Numbered from the stretch's first letter, positions 27,534 through 36,527 are shown. The stretch is 64,000 nucleotides of DNA from Oleomonas cavernae (GCF_003590945.1 NZ_QYUK01000011.1:3566909-3630908), one strand, 5' to 3'. The notes: generated by a model from the letters alone, not told the origin. Translations and numbers: made by a program.

Positions 27534-29905
27534 TTGGAGAGTTCCTCCAGTTCCTTATCCTGGCGTTCGCGCAAGGCGGCGAACTCCGCTGCCACCGCGG
27601 TTTGCCAGGTAGCCAGATCGTTTGTCAGGCGGGCACGCCATAGCTTGTCGTTGCGGATTACGACAGGGCGTACCCGTCTCGCCGCCGCCATTCCCATGGC
27701 CGGCTTGCCACCATCGAGGACACGCCCAGGTGGATCCATGACCTCAACCTCCGCCGAGCCGGAGAGGATCAGGGCATCAACGCCCCATTGGTCAGGCTGA
27801 TCCCAAATCGCGATCGGCTGCCGGCCTACCATCTCGCATCCCGAACCCAGCGCAACCGCATTGTGACTGAATTTCAGGTTTCCGCGGTCGACCAAGGCCG
27901 GCTCCAGCGGTTCGCCGTGGTGTGTCGCCAACATCATCACCAGGGCTGTCGCGAGGTGAGAAATGCGGGCGTGATCGCCGTTCCAGCGCGTGTGCTCGTG
28001 CTGTTCCACATTGGCGAGCCAACGCAGAAAGGCGTCGAGGAGCGCTTTGTCGGCGGTGAGCGAAGCGTGCCACGCGGTCCACGTCGGTCCGATCGCGCCG
28101 GCGATTGACGCATTGATCGGACCGAGCGTGTCGCAGTGATGACTTGCCAGCGCCGATCGGATGCGTTGATCCAGGAGGCGGAGCAGGCAGGCGTCGATTG
28201 CCCCGGCCAAGCCGGTCAGGTCCAACGCGAGGGCGGAATAATGTGAAACGGCCGACGGCGCCGCCGCGATTGTCGGCATGATTTTCTGCCAATCGACCAG
28301 TCCATTGGGACCAGCGGCCAGCGTGATGCGGCCGCCACTGGCCCGCGCCAGACGAACGATGTCTGCCGACGCCGGTATCTTCGCGGGAGCAGCAGCAAGG
28401 TGCAGAACGATCGTGCTTGTCAGTCGCTCACATTGATCGGCGACGTCCAAAAGCCGGTGGCTTCCCTGTTCGACTGGAACATGGGCAGCCGGATCGACCC
28501 CGAGGACCAATGTGGCCTTGACCGAGGCGACACTTGCTTGGGATGCCAGTTGAGACGCCTGGTCTTCCAGCTTGGCAATCCGAAGCGCTTCGAAGAAATC
28601 GTATGTGTTGGGATCGAGAACTGGCGGCGCACTCAGTTCGGGCCGCGCTGTGAGGAGAGCGGTGGCGTGCGCCCTGTAGGAGCCGAAGTACGCGCCTGCC
28701 GGCGCATAGCGCTGGGGTCGGTCGGGGCCGTGCCGCAGGATCACATGCTCGAACGTCTCGGTCAGCGGCGCTCCACCAATGTCAAGGCCACTGACTTGGA
28801 AGCCGCCGCCGCTTGGGACCACGTCCGCGACCAGGCCGGCGCTTCGTTGAACCGGCCGTCCGGCTTGCTTCGCCGCCTCGAGAACCGCGAAAGCCATGAC
28901 CTGATTCAGCTGCGCCGCTTTGGCAGCAGCGAGCAACGGGCCGGAGCTATTGATCGTGACCTGTCGATCCGATCTTAGCAGTTGGTTTAGTCGGTCCAGC
29001 ACGCCGCGCTCGACGAGCAGCGGCAAGAGCTGGGCATTGAACGCCGCCTCAAGATCGTCTCCGGCCGCAATGCCGGCGTACGCGGCCTGGGCCGTGACGC
29101 GAAGGGCGTCATCGGGAAAATAGTTCAGGAAGCGCCGTGTGAAGGCGACATGCTCAAAATTCTGGATCAGAAGACTGAGCAGATCGGTGAGGCCACCATC
29201 GCCATTGCCGCTGACGATATAGGTCGCCGGGCTATGTGGTTCAGCGGCGGCCGAGCCGGTGGAATTGTGCCTCCAGTAGTGGATTGGGATTGCGGCGCCA
29301 CAGGGGATTTCATCACCGAAGCCGATCGCAAGGACGACGCGATCGAACACCCGGTAATCGACCCCGCCGTTCACCGTGAGGCCGAGTCGCCAGCGGGTTC
29401 CGTCCTTCTCGAGCGATGTCAGGGTATGCGCGGGTTTGAACGTGAAGTTCGGCAGGCGCGCCTGCGCAGATTGGAAATCCGCCAGGAGCCGGGTGCGGAC
29501 CGCGCCGCCGTTGTCGGCGGACCAATCCAGGATGGGCAACCCGGCGCGGTCGTCCAAAGATCCTAGCCCCGGCCACTCATAGATATGAGGGTGCAGCAAT
29601 CGCGGTGACGCGCTCTGGAGCTGCAGGATCGACCCGGCAGGGTCATACAGCATCACGTCGTTGCCGAGCAGCGCTAGCCCGATGGCTGCCATGACGCCTG
29701 CGGCGCCGGCGCCAACGACGGCGATATGATCGGTCGGCTGAAGATTGCCGGGACGGCTTAGCGCATGGACGAGCCGCAGCGCCCGAACCTGCTGCGAATA
29801 GAATGTTATGCGTCGATCAAATGTCCCAACGAAATGCAGCCCGGCGTCAGCGGGATTCCCCGCCAGTAACAGCCAATCATCGAAAGGGAGACCACCGCCT
29901 GCCAT
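27530..29905 (-). CDS. FAD/NAD(P)-binding protein, first gene and likely effector of the ABC-three-component-type operon
   Basis: A 791-residue two-part protein. The first ~470 residues are a flavoprotein with the dinucleotide-binding motif IAVVGAGAAGVMAAIGLALL near residue 62, and a second conserved stretch RVVLAIGFGDEIP typical of FAD-dependent oxidoreductases. The remaining ~320 residues are of unknown fold (LLDAFLRWLANVEQHEHTRW and GSGCEMVGRQPIAIWDQPDQ are notable) and could be the interaction domain that plugs effectors into this kind of system. Possible functions are NAD(P) depletion or redox attack, or simple sensing; none is shown. It overlaps the next gene by four bases. Confidence 0.75.
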   Translation of the reverse strand: MAGGGLPFDDWLLLAGNPADAGLHFVGTFDRRITFYSQQVRALRLVHALSRPGNLQPTDHIAVVGAGAAGVMAAIGLALLGNDVMLYDPAGSILQLQSASPRLLHPHIYEWPGLGSLDDRAGLPILDWSADNGGAVRTRLLADFQSAQARLPNFTFKPAHTLTSLEKDGTRWRLGLTVNGGVDYRVFDRVVLAIGFGDEIPCGAAIPIHYWRHNSTGSAAAEPHSPATYIVSGNGDGGLTDLLSLLIQNFEHVAFTRRFLNYFPDDALRVTAQAAYAGIAAGDDLEAAFNAQLLPLLVERGVLDRLNQLLRSDRQVTINSSGPLLAAAKAAQLNQVMAFAVLEAAKQAGRPVQRSAGLVADVVPSGGGFQVSGLDIGGAPLTETFEHVILRHGPDRPQRYAPAGAYFGSYRAHATALLTARPELSAPPVLDPNTYDFFEALRIAKLEDQASQLASQASVASVKATLVLGVDPAAHVPVEQGSHRLLDVADQCERLTSTIVLHLAAAPAKIPASADIVRLARASGGRITLAAGPNGLVDWQKIMPTIAAAPSAVSHYSALALDLTGLAGAIDACLLRLLDQRIRSALASHHCDTLGPINASIAGAIGPTWTAWHASLTADKALLDAFLRWLANVEQHEHTRWNGDHARISHLATALVMMLATHHGEPLEPALVDRGNLKFSHNAVALGSGCEMVGRQPIAIWDQPDQWGVDALILSGSAEVEVMDPPGRVLDGGKPAMGMAAARRVRPVVIRNDKLWRARLTNDLATWQTAVAAEFAALRERQDKELEELSK

Positions 29906-30397
29906 TTTAAACCAGAGAGAAAAGGCGGGGCCTCGTAGTAACGTCTGGCGCGGTTGTTAATTGGTGCCGCCTCCCGCAGGCGGTCCTAGCGTTCCTGCCC
30001 ATATTCCCCCCGACCGTATCTAAGCCCCATCGCGTCATGCACGGTAAACGACGGATCATCAACGAATTTTGCCTGAGCGCCTAGCGCTGTCTGATCGGAT
30101 GGCGACTATGTCTGATCGGATGGCGACTATAAAGAGACCAATCGATGGGGCGCTGACTGCGGCCTCGCGGGACCCGTCGGCCTAAGCTGGGGCACCGTCG
30201 GGGTTCTGGGTATCCAAACAGACAAAATCGCCCGAAGCACACCCCAGAAGAGTTGAACGACATTTTCGGCGCTTCGGTGCCGGAAGAGCAGGTCCCAAGC
30301 GATGGACGACTGATCAGGCGAGGGTGCTTAGATCTGGAAGCTCGACCTATTGCGTGAGGGGAGCGCTGTCGACTCCAGCCTTGCAACAAGGGAGAGA
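29906..30397. other. Upstream region of the three-gene operon
   Basis: No gene is visible in this 492-base stretch. It should contain the operon promoter; AT-richer sequence lies at about 29930-29970. It includes a 21-bp tandem duplication (separate entry) and ends at tRNA-Arg. Confidence 0.4.
30088..30129. repeat. Tandem duplication of a 21-bp unit
   Basis: The unit TGTCTGATCGGATGGCGACT(A) occurs twice without a gap, at 30088-30108 and 30109-30129. Two copies only; likely replication slippage or part of an old element end. Confidence 0.8.
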
Positions 30398-30474
30398 TGG
30401 CGCACCCGACACGATTCGAACGTGTGGCCTCCACCTTCGGAGGGTGGCGCTCTATCCAGCTGAGCTACGGGTGC
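30398..30474 (-). tRNA. tRNA-Arg (anticodon CCG)
   Basis: A complete 77-base cloverleaf with encoded CCA: acceptor GCACCCG/CGGGTGC, anticodon arm CCACC-CTCCGAA-GGTGG with anticodon CCG, T arm ACACG-TTCGAAT-CGTGT. An IS5-type element sits only 14 bases upstream of its 5' end and may have displaced the native promoter. Confidence 0.95.
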
Positions 30475-30561
30475 ATCTCTCATTCGCCTAGGGTCGGGAC
30501 TCAATAAGTTGCGCGGATGATGGCGCGCTGATTCAATCTCCGTTGAGAAGCGGAGGTGGTG

Positions 30562-30954
30562 ATGAAGCGACAGTTGACGTGGCTGAGCGATGCGGAATGG
30601 GCTCGGATCGAGCCGTTGCTGCCACGTGGCCGCAAGGGAGCGCATCGGGTCGATGATCGTCGAGTGATCTCGGGCATCGTGCATATGCTCAAGTGCGGCG
30701 CCCGCTGGCGCGACTGTCCGCCCGAGTATGGGCCTTATACGACCGTCTACAACCGCTTCAACCGTTGGAGCCGGCAAGGCATCTGGTTGGGCATGTTCGA
30801 GGCTTTGACTGGCCATAGTGGGGTATGGGGGACGGTAGCCATTGATGCCACCCACATCAAGGCGCACCGCTCGGCAGGCGGCGCAAAAGGAGGGCCTTCG
30901 CGCAAGCCCTCGGCATCTCGCGCGGCGGCCGGACGAGCAAGCTCCACGGACTGA
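30562..30954 (+). CDS. IS5/IS427 transposase, first frame (orfA)
   Basis: About 130 residues containing the N-terminal DUF4096-type domain (LTWLSDAEWARIEPLLPRGR) and the first catalytic aspartate in VAIDATHIKAHRS. At the GCAAAAGGAGGG stretch near 30886-30897 a -1 shift leads into orfB and gives the full transposase; such A4G slips are known in this group. A lost G, as seen elsewhere in the window, would have the same effect. Confidence 0.85.
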   Translation: MKRQLTWLSDAEWARIEPLLPRGRKGAHRVDDRRVISGIVHMLKCGARWRDCPPEYGPYTTVYNRFNRWSRQGIWLGMFEALTGHSGVWGTVAIDATHIKAHRSAGGAKGGPSRKPSASRAAAGRASSTD

Positions 30955-31325
30955 CCGACGCGCTGGGCCGGCCACGCCTGCTGATGCTGTCGGCCGGCAA
31001 CATCAACGACATGACCATGGCAGCAAGCCTGATCGAGGCTGCCACCGGCCGCTTCGATCGGCTTATCGCTGACCGCGGCTACGGCACCAACGCCATCCGC
31101 GCTGCCATCGTCGCCCAAGGGGCCCAGGTCGTGATCCCCTCGACCACCAGCCGGCGCGCGCCCATCCCCTACGACCGGGTCGCCTACAAGGCCCGCAACC
31201 TCGTCGAGCGCCTCTGGTGCCGCCTCAAGGACTGGCGCCGCATCGCAACCCGATACGACAAACTCGCCCGAAACTTTCTCGCTGCCGCTCTTATCGCCGC
31301 GTCTATCACCTATTGGTGCAATTGA
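30900..31325 (+). CDS. IS5/IS427 transposase, second frame (orfB)
   Basis: The -1 frame reads FAQALGISRGGRTSKLHGLT and continues to the IS end. It carries the second catalytic aspartate (RLIADRGYGTNA) and the glutamate (ARNLVERLWCRLKDWRRIAT). It has its own ATG only at 30984, so it is most likely made as part of the orfA fusion. Confidence 0.8.
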   Translation, partial: AQALGISRGGRTSKLHGLTDALGRPRLLMLSAGNINDMTMAASLIEAATGRFDRLIADRGYGTNAIRAAIVAQGAQVVIPSTTSRRAPIPYDRVAYKARNLVERLWCRLKDWRRIATRYDKLARNFLAAALIAASITYWCN

Positions 31326-31561
31326 GTCCCGACCCTAGGCCCAGTGTCCGTAAGGTCGCTTGAGATAGACGCTGAAAATGCTCTACGAGCGTCTGCTTGT
31401 GGCACCCATCGGACCAATGGGCGCAGGCGAACGAATAATTGGGTTCAAGCCAATACTTCAGACCCGTCATGCTGAGCGTCTGCCACCGTCCGTCCGATCA
31501 TCCGAAGCTGCCAGTCTGTTTTCGGCCAGATATTGCCATCCGCTCTTTGCCCAATTCTGTG

Positions 31562-31729
31562 CGGTCCGCCAATTGGCCGTTTGACGGTCAAATCTCAGTC
31601 TGTCCGTAAACGATATTGACGATTGCTTTCCGGACAAAGTCTGGTGTTGAGATGGCGGCGTCCTGCCGGTTCCCCTGGAGGGCCACCTTCAACGTTCCCA
31701 GTCGTCCCGAGTACGGCTGCGCGGCGGGA
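31562..31729. repeat. Dispersed repeat, copy A
   Basis: About 170 bases (CGGTCCGCCAATTGGCCGTT onward, through GGTGTTGAGATGGCGGCGTC and GGCCACCTTCAACGTTC) are nearly the same as 58579-58769. Its right end forms the last ~14 codons of the relaxase gene, whose stop therefore comes from the repeat. Confidence 0.8.
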
Positions 31730-34451
31730 CGAGCCGTGGTGGCTCGGCAACCCGAGGCACCGCTGCCCGAAGGCGCTCGATCGCCTCGCCCATCGATCGG
31801 GCGAGACTTTGAAGGTTATGCATGACATGCAGCAGGGCATTCGCGACTTTGTCCTGGAAGCGGTCTTCTGCAAAGCTGGCCAGGAAGTTCAGTGAGTTTG
31901 GCCGATCGTGCTCGATTACCGCGGCATCCTTCTCCCGCAGGCGAATCAATTGCTCGAACAGGAGCAATGCGCTCGCCTTCTCAGCGGGCCGGGCAAGATC
32001 CGCCGCCAGGCGCTTCGTGACCTCACCTTCGTCCGGGTCGCGTCCATTCCTGGGCATGCGGGCCGGCGCTTCGTTGACCACCCAGTGGCATTCGTCGCGG
32101 TGGCGCGATGCGGCAACATAGGCAAGGTTCGCATCCCAGCGCCGGGTGCCGCCGGCCGCCACGATGATCGCGTGATCGACCGTGGCGCCTTGTGCGGCGT
32201 GCACAGTCGAGGCATAGGCATGGGCGAGCTTGATCCCGCCGGTGATGGGGTGGCGCAGTTCCCGCTCCGTCACGCTGACGGTCTCGCCGCCGACCGCCAT
32301 CGTGATCGTGAGCATCTTCGTTTCATCCATCGTGATCGCCGTGATCGTCGCTTCGGTACCGTTGACCAGGCCCTTCCGGCCCGCGATCTTGCGGGTGAGA
32401 CGGATGCGGTCGCCGCAGGCGAGCGCCAACGCGAACAGGTTCCCGGACTGGTCCGCGGCGACGACCTCGTAATCCTCCCCGCCGATCTGGCCGGCACGCC
32501 GGCGAAGTGCCCGGATACGTTCGTTGATCACCCGGGCTTCCAGATTGCTGCGGGCAAGCAGCAGGACGTGCTCATCGTCGCGCTCCAGCCTCGACCAAAG
32601 ATCGACGGCCGTGTCCACCGCGGTCTCGGGCGTATCCACGGCATGCCAGGTGCCGGTCTCGCGAGCATGCTCAATGGCTGCCTCGGCACTGTCCGGCGAC
32701 TGGTCGCGCCAGCGCAGGGCCTGGACCCGGTCGGTGGCCGAGCGCTGCCGCCGGACCTCCTTCACCTCGGTGTAGCAATCGCGCGGCACATGGTCGAGTA
32801 GCAGGGATAGGGCGGGGCCGGCCTCGACCGGTTGCAGTTGCTGCCGGTCGCCTACCAAGATCACCTTGGCGCCCGCGTGCTCAACCCGGTCGAGGACCGC
32901 CGCCATCGTCGGCGCGCCCACCATACCGGATTCATCGACGACCACGATCGAGGCAGGCCCGATTCGAGAGGGGACATCCCCCTTGCCGCCGGCAAGGTTC
33001 GCCAGGACCTCATAGGGCGCGCCTGTGGCCTCGCCAAGCGACTGGGCGACCTTCCATGCCGGTCCCGTGACGATCGGAGCGTAGCCCGCGGCCAGATAGG
33101 CCTCGATGACGGGCTTGAGCAGGGTGGTCTTGCCGGCACCTGCCGGCCCTTCGATCACCACCAGATCCCCGCCTCCGGTCACGGCGCGTACGGTGCGCGA
33201 TTGTTCGCCGTCGCAGTTGGCGCGGAACAGCGCTGCTTCGACATCGACCGGGGCCAGCCGCCGATCCATCCTCGCTGCGAGCCGTGGCGCGATCTGCGTG
33301 ATCCGGCGCTCCGCCTCGAGGACTCGCTGGGTGGTGTAGGCGAGGCTGCGGCGATCGCCCTCGGCCTCAAGGTCGATGAAATGCCGGGCGATCACCTGCT
33401 GCTGTAGCGCCTGTGGCTCGAGGCCGCCCAGGTCGCATCCGACCAAGGCCTCATTGATGTGCTGCCGAACGACGCGCTTGGCCGGGCAAGAGTCCGTCGC
33501 CGTCACCGCGTCGGCCACTGCCTCCCAGTCCGGCAACGGCCGTGCCGCGGGTTGGCGTCCCACTGTATCCCGCACGATGCCGTCTGGGCTGAATCCCTGC
33601 GCAACAACTTCATCGCACCAGACCAGGCGCTGCAGCGCCTCGTCGGCCGAGCCCTTGGGGCGGCGGCCCTTGCGCTGCTGTAAGCCCTGGCGCGCGGCGG
33701 AGGCGCGCCGGTCGATCTCATTGCCGCGCTTCGACAGCGCGTCGATGACGGCCTGTGGAATCCCGGCCAGCTCGAAAAGGCCGTGCTTGCCAGGGACGAT
33801 CTCCACCCCCAGGCGTGCCTGCAGCTCTCTCGCGAGCGTGAGGCGATAGACACTCCCGGCCTCCCTTTGGTGATCGTAAATCGTCTCGCCGTCGATGGCG
33901 CGCCACTTGCCGTCGCCGCCCTTCGACAGGTTCATGATCACGGCATGGCTATGCAAGTGCGGGTCCCCGATCGATCCATCGGTCGGTCTGGCGTCGCCGT
34001 GGGGGAACACGGCCACGATGAGATCTGCTGGATCCGGCTTGTCCTGGCCCTGCTTGCCGCGCCGGGAGGTGGCGTGCCGGTCGAAGACCTGTTCCAGCGA
34101 CGCCTGCACGGCTATGGACTGTGCCGCATCGATCTGCGCGACGATCGCGGGCGATCCCAGGCCCCGCAAAACCGATACGGATTTAGGGGCGGCGTGGGTC
34201 GCATCCTCGGCTTCCCGGCGTCCCTGGTAGGGGCGGATCAACTCCTCCCCACTGGCAGGATCAAGTCCCTGGAAGACCCGCTCGAAGGCCTTGGCCTGCA
34301 CGGCATCGCCCGTTCGGAGTCCCAGAGCTGCCGCGGTTGCGCCGAAGCCGACCCAGTAGCCGCCCGATGCCTGGCCCTCGAGATAATAAAGCGTCGGCGC
34401 ATCAAGATAATAGTCGGCGCCCGACGCATGCCTCACGGTGACGACCATCAT
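31689..34451 (-). CDS. MobF-family relaxase with C-terminal helicase (TrwC/TraA-like)
   Basis: A 920-residue conjugation protein. The N-terminal ~300 residues are a TrwC relaxase: tyrosines in YYLDAPTLYYLEG and the metal-binding DPHLHSHAVIMNL. The second half is a superfamily-I helicase with Walker A (VIEGPAGAGKTTLL), Walker B (IVVVDESGMVG), and GDRQQLQPVEAGP. It would nick oriT, stay bound to the transferred strand and unwind it. No type IV secretion genes are in the window, so the element is mobilizable at most. It starts one base after the accessory gene ends. The C terminus is formed by a dispersed repeat, so it may be slightly altered. Confidence 0.92.
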   Translation of the reverse strand: MMVVTVRHASGADYYLDAPTLYYLEGQASGGYWVGFGATAAALGLRTGDAVQAKAFERVFQGLDPASGEELIRPYQGRREAEDATHAAPKSVSVLRGLGSPAIVAQIDAAQSIAVQASLEQVFDRHATSRRGKQGQDKPDPADLIVAVFPHGDARPTDGSIGDPHLHSHAVIMNLSKGGDGKWRAIDGETIYDHQREAGSVYRLTLARELQARLGVEIVPGKHGLFELAGIPQAVIDALSKRGNEIDRRASAARQGLQQRKGRRPKGSADEALQRLVWCDEVVAQGFSPDGIVRDTVGRQPAARPLPDWEAVADAVTATDSCPAKRVVRQHINEALVGCDLGGLEPQALQQQVIARHFIDLEAEGDRRSLAYTTQRVLEAERRITQIAPRLAARMDRRLAPVDVEAALFRANCDGEQSRTVRAVTGGGDLVVIEGPAGAGKTTLLKPVIEAYLAAGYAPIVTGPAWKVAQSLGEATGAPYEVLANLAGGKGDVPSRIGPASIVVVDESGMVGAPTMAAVLDRVEHAGAKVILVGDRQQLQPVEAGPALSLLLDHVPRDCYTEVKEVRRQRSATDRVQALRWRDQSPDSAEAAIEHARETGTWHAVDTPETAVDTAVDLWSRLERDDEHVLLLARSNLEARVINERIRALRRRAGQIGGEDYEVVAADQSGNLFALALACGDRIRLTRKIAGRKGLVNGTEATITAITMDETKMLTITMAVGGETVSVTERELRHPITGGIKLAHAYASTVHAAQGATVDHAIIVAAGGTRRWDANLAYVAASRHRDECHWVVNEAPARMPRNGRDPDEGEVTKRLAADLARPAEKASALLLFEQLIRLREKDAAVIEHDRPNSLNFLASFAEDRFQDKVANALLHVMHNLQSLARSMGEAIERLRAAVPRVAEPPRLVPPRSRTRDDWER

Positions 34452-34452
34452 C

Positions 34453-34860
34453 TCACCGCCGGGGCTGCAGCTGCTGAAGATAGGCGCCCAGTTGCTGGAT
34501 CTCTTGGAGCAGGGCCAGGAACATCCTCCGCAGCGACTCGCTGTCCGGAGCCGGAGCGCTCACCAGCTTCTCCAGGATTCGGTTCAACAGCGCCGCCAGG
34601 CGCTGATCGTTGTCGGCCTGATGCCGCAAAACCGTCTCGAACAGTGACACGAGAGGAAACAAGTGCTGGTCGATTCGCTGGACGAATGCGACGAGCATGC
34701 GATCCAGGAATTGCTGCCGCTCGTGCTCGAACTGAGCCAGGAGTGCCGCCCGGTCGACGCAGACGGCGATCGCCTGCGGGATAGGCTCCTCGGGAAAGAG
34801 GTGCCGCAATCTCTCGAGTGTCTCCGGTGCGATGCGCACGGGAACGGAGGCATTGGTCAT
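34453..34860 (-). CDS. Relaxase accessory protein (probable ribbon-helix-helix DNA binding)
   Basis: A 135-residue protein beginning MTNASVPVRIAPETLERLRH, which looks like a ribbon-helix-helix strand and helix, followed by a long helical region (LLAQFEHERQQFLDRMLVAF). Proteins of this plan (TrwA/TraJ-like) bind oriT and help the relaxase. It is directly upstream of the relaxase with a one-base gap. The longer start at 34947 adds a segment unlike the family. Confidence 0.6.
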   Translation of the reverse strand: MTNASVPVRIAPETLERLRHLFPEEPIPQAIAVCVDRAALLAQFEHERQQFLDRMLVAFVQRIDQHLFPLVSLFETVLRHQADNDQRLAALLNRILEKLVSAPAPDSESLRRMFLALLQEIQQLGAYLQQLQPRR

Positions 34861-34960
34861 GGCGCGATCCTCGATCGGGTGGCACCCGGGATCGGGCGCC
34901 TTCATGACCAAGGTATCGCGATCTGAAGAGAACTCAGCGTGAGTCAACGCTTGCGCAATA

Positions 34961-35013
34961 GTGAATCACCATAACTGCAGAGGCAGTCGTAGAAAGGTGA
35001 ATCGCGATACTGC
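34961..35013. other. Candidate oriT/operator region with direct repeats
   Basis: Two copies of GTGAATCRCSATAMTGC (34961-34977 and 34997-35013), 36 bases apart, lie just upstream of the accessory-relaxase operon, where oriT and autoregulatory sites usually are. A nick site cannot be located by eye. Confidence 0.35.
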
Positions 35014-35042
35014 TGCGTCGAATACTTCTTGACTCCCAAGTA

Positions 35043-35423
35043 TTATCTTGGGCCTGTCCTCACACCGAGCAACTCGTTGGGGTGATCGATCCCCAGGGCT
35101 TCCATCAGGCGGACGGCAGCCGCCCACAGGAGCAGGGCCGGCTCGATCGTGCCATAGGCACCCGCCAGTCCAATGCCGTTGCCAAGCAGGATGGCGCCGC
35201 ACAGCAGTTCGAAGTCCGCGGGCGGATCCGCGGGGAGGGGATGGCGAAGCCGCATCGCGAGGCGCCGGTAGATCGTGGTATCATCGCCAGCTGCCTCGAG
35301 TTTGTCTGCCAAGGCATCCGTCGCCAAGCCAGAGAAGTCGTTCCGCCACAGCAGGTGGCCGCGGCTGTACATAATGAAGCTGGTGCCGGGCCAGACCTCA
35401 AAGAGCCTGTCCTCGAGCCGCAT
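35043..35423 (-). CDS. Hypothetical protein
   Basis: A 126-residue protein with a mixed N-terminal domain (EDRLFEVWPGTSFIMYSRGH) and an alanine/leucine-rich C-terminal half (CGAILLGNGIGLAGAYGTIE) that may be a helical bundle. No family recognised. Its stop lies inside a small hairpin (CCCAAG-TATTAT-CTTGGG, 35035-35052) that may end transcription. It lies upstream of, and points towards, the relaxase operon. Confidence 0.55.
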   Translation of the reverse strand: MRLEDRLFEVWPGTSFIMYSRGHLLWRNDFSGLATDALADKLEAAGDDTTIYRRLAMRLRHPLPADPPADFELLCGAILLGNGIGLAGAYGTIEPALLLWAAAVRLMEALGIDHPNELLGVRTGPR

Positions 35424-35831
35424 CGTGATTTCCTCCCTGCCAGGTGGTATCTCAGGCGTGACGCGCCCGCTGCCGCGTCATCGGGCCTGCGAAATCCTGT
35501 CCAGCACCTATATGGGGTCGATCGTCGGCCTGGGCGGCGTCTCCGCCAACCGCCACGGTTGGGATCTACGGGTTCGCGCTGTCGACACCGTGGCCGGTGG
35601 CGGAGGGTCCACCAACAATGCCGTAGTACGGGATCGCCCGGCGGCAAGACGGGTAGTCAGGGGAAGGCAAGCGCCTCAACGGAATCCGAGATAGATCCCA
35701 TATCTGGGATGGCGCGTCTCAAGTCTATGCCTGTAGCACCTCGGTGCAGAGGTGCCATAACAAAAAAACTGACCTAAGTGTTTGACCGGCGAAACATGGG
35801 GCGGTCCTAAGTGTTTGAGGAGAGCATTGCC
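35424..35831. other. Stretch without a recognisable gene
   Basis: No frame here has convincing protein-like sequence on either strand, and I see no strong repeat. It may be the remains of an earlier insertion. Confidence 0.3.
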
Positions 35832-36482
35832 TTAGGTGCACATCAATGGTTGGGGAAATTGGGTGTCGGGAAATACTTCGAATTCGTGCTCCCACCGCGC
35901 CGCCAATCCCGTCAGGTGCATGATCTGATACCCCAGAAGTGCGCGCCACCTATTGAGGCTTAAGGTACCGCCTCGCAAGCACAGGACCGGGAAGCGGCGA
36001 GTGTGAATTGACGCTCGACGCCGCCGAATTCTTGGCGTCCCAGCAGTGAATTGTGCCCCGCTCCTCAATGCCCCCCGAAACCAAGCCCTCAATGCCATGA
36101 TGGGGCCCCGTTCCTTCGGCATGAGGTCCAGTTCCACAGCGAGATCGCGAAGCTCGTCCGCATAAGGCTGCCCGAAAATCGCCTTCGCTATTCTTGCCGC
36201 TGATCGATTGTTAGCGGATTGTGATCGTGCGATGAGTCCGACGACCAGCAAGACCGCATCAATGCCCATCTGTCCAGCAAGGGTCGCAACATTGGAATGC
36301 GCAGCAGCCTGTCGGATCGACAATGCGACATGCCGATACAAGCCTGAGAGGTCACCGAAATGAGTTGGCCCGGCAAGCCGCCCCAATTGATGGCTGGTGC
36401 GCGCCTGATCAATAGTGCCAGTAGAAGACTCTGGCGATCCGTAGGGTACGGAGTTGCCTTGACCATCGCGCTCTCCGATCAT
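35832..36482 (-). CDS. Hypothetical protein, uncertain
   Basis: A 216-residue frame. The middle (HFGDLSGLYRHVALSIRQAA, NVATLAGQMGIDAVLLVVGL, NRSAARIAKAIFGQPYADEL) looks like a real helical protein, while the last 60 residues are arginine-rich and less convincing, so a frameshift near 36050 is possible. No family recognised. It starts beside a dispersed repeat. Confidence 0.4.
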   Translation of the reverse strand: MIGERDGQGNSVPYGSPESSTGTIDQARTSHQLGRLAGPTHFGDLSGLYRHVALSIRQAAAHSNVATLAGQMGIDAVLLVVGLIARSQSANNRSAARIAKAIFGQPYADELRDLAVELDLMPKERGPIMALRAWFRGALRSGAQFTAGTPRIRRRRASIHTRRFPVLCLRGGTLSLNRWRALLGYQIMHLTGLAARWEHEFEVFPDTQFPQPLMCT

Positions 36483-36527
36483 TCAAGGACGTCATAGCGA
36501 AGGCAGCGGCGTGGTCACGTCCCCTTC

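Larger units (their letters stand above)
30488..31338 (+). mobile_element. Complete IS5-family (IS427-type) insertion sequence with CTAG flanks
   Basis: Perfect 14-bp terminal inverted repeats GGTCGGGACTCAAT (30492-30505) and ATTGAGTCCCGACC (31321-31334) bound an 843-bp element flanked by CTAG on both sides, a usual target for this group. Inside is a DDE transposase in two frames. A 3' fragment of the same element is at 23365-23607. Confidence 0.9.

Noticed and set aside
30398-30474. Attachment site for the three-gene operon at tRNA-Arg(CCG)
   Set aside because: I found no second copy of its 3' end to the left and no integrase nearby.
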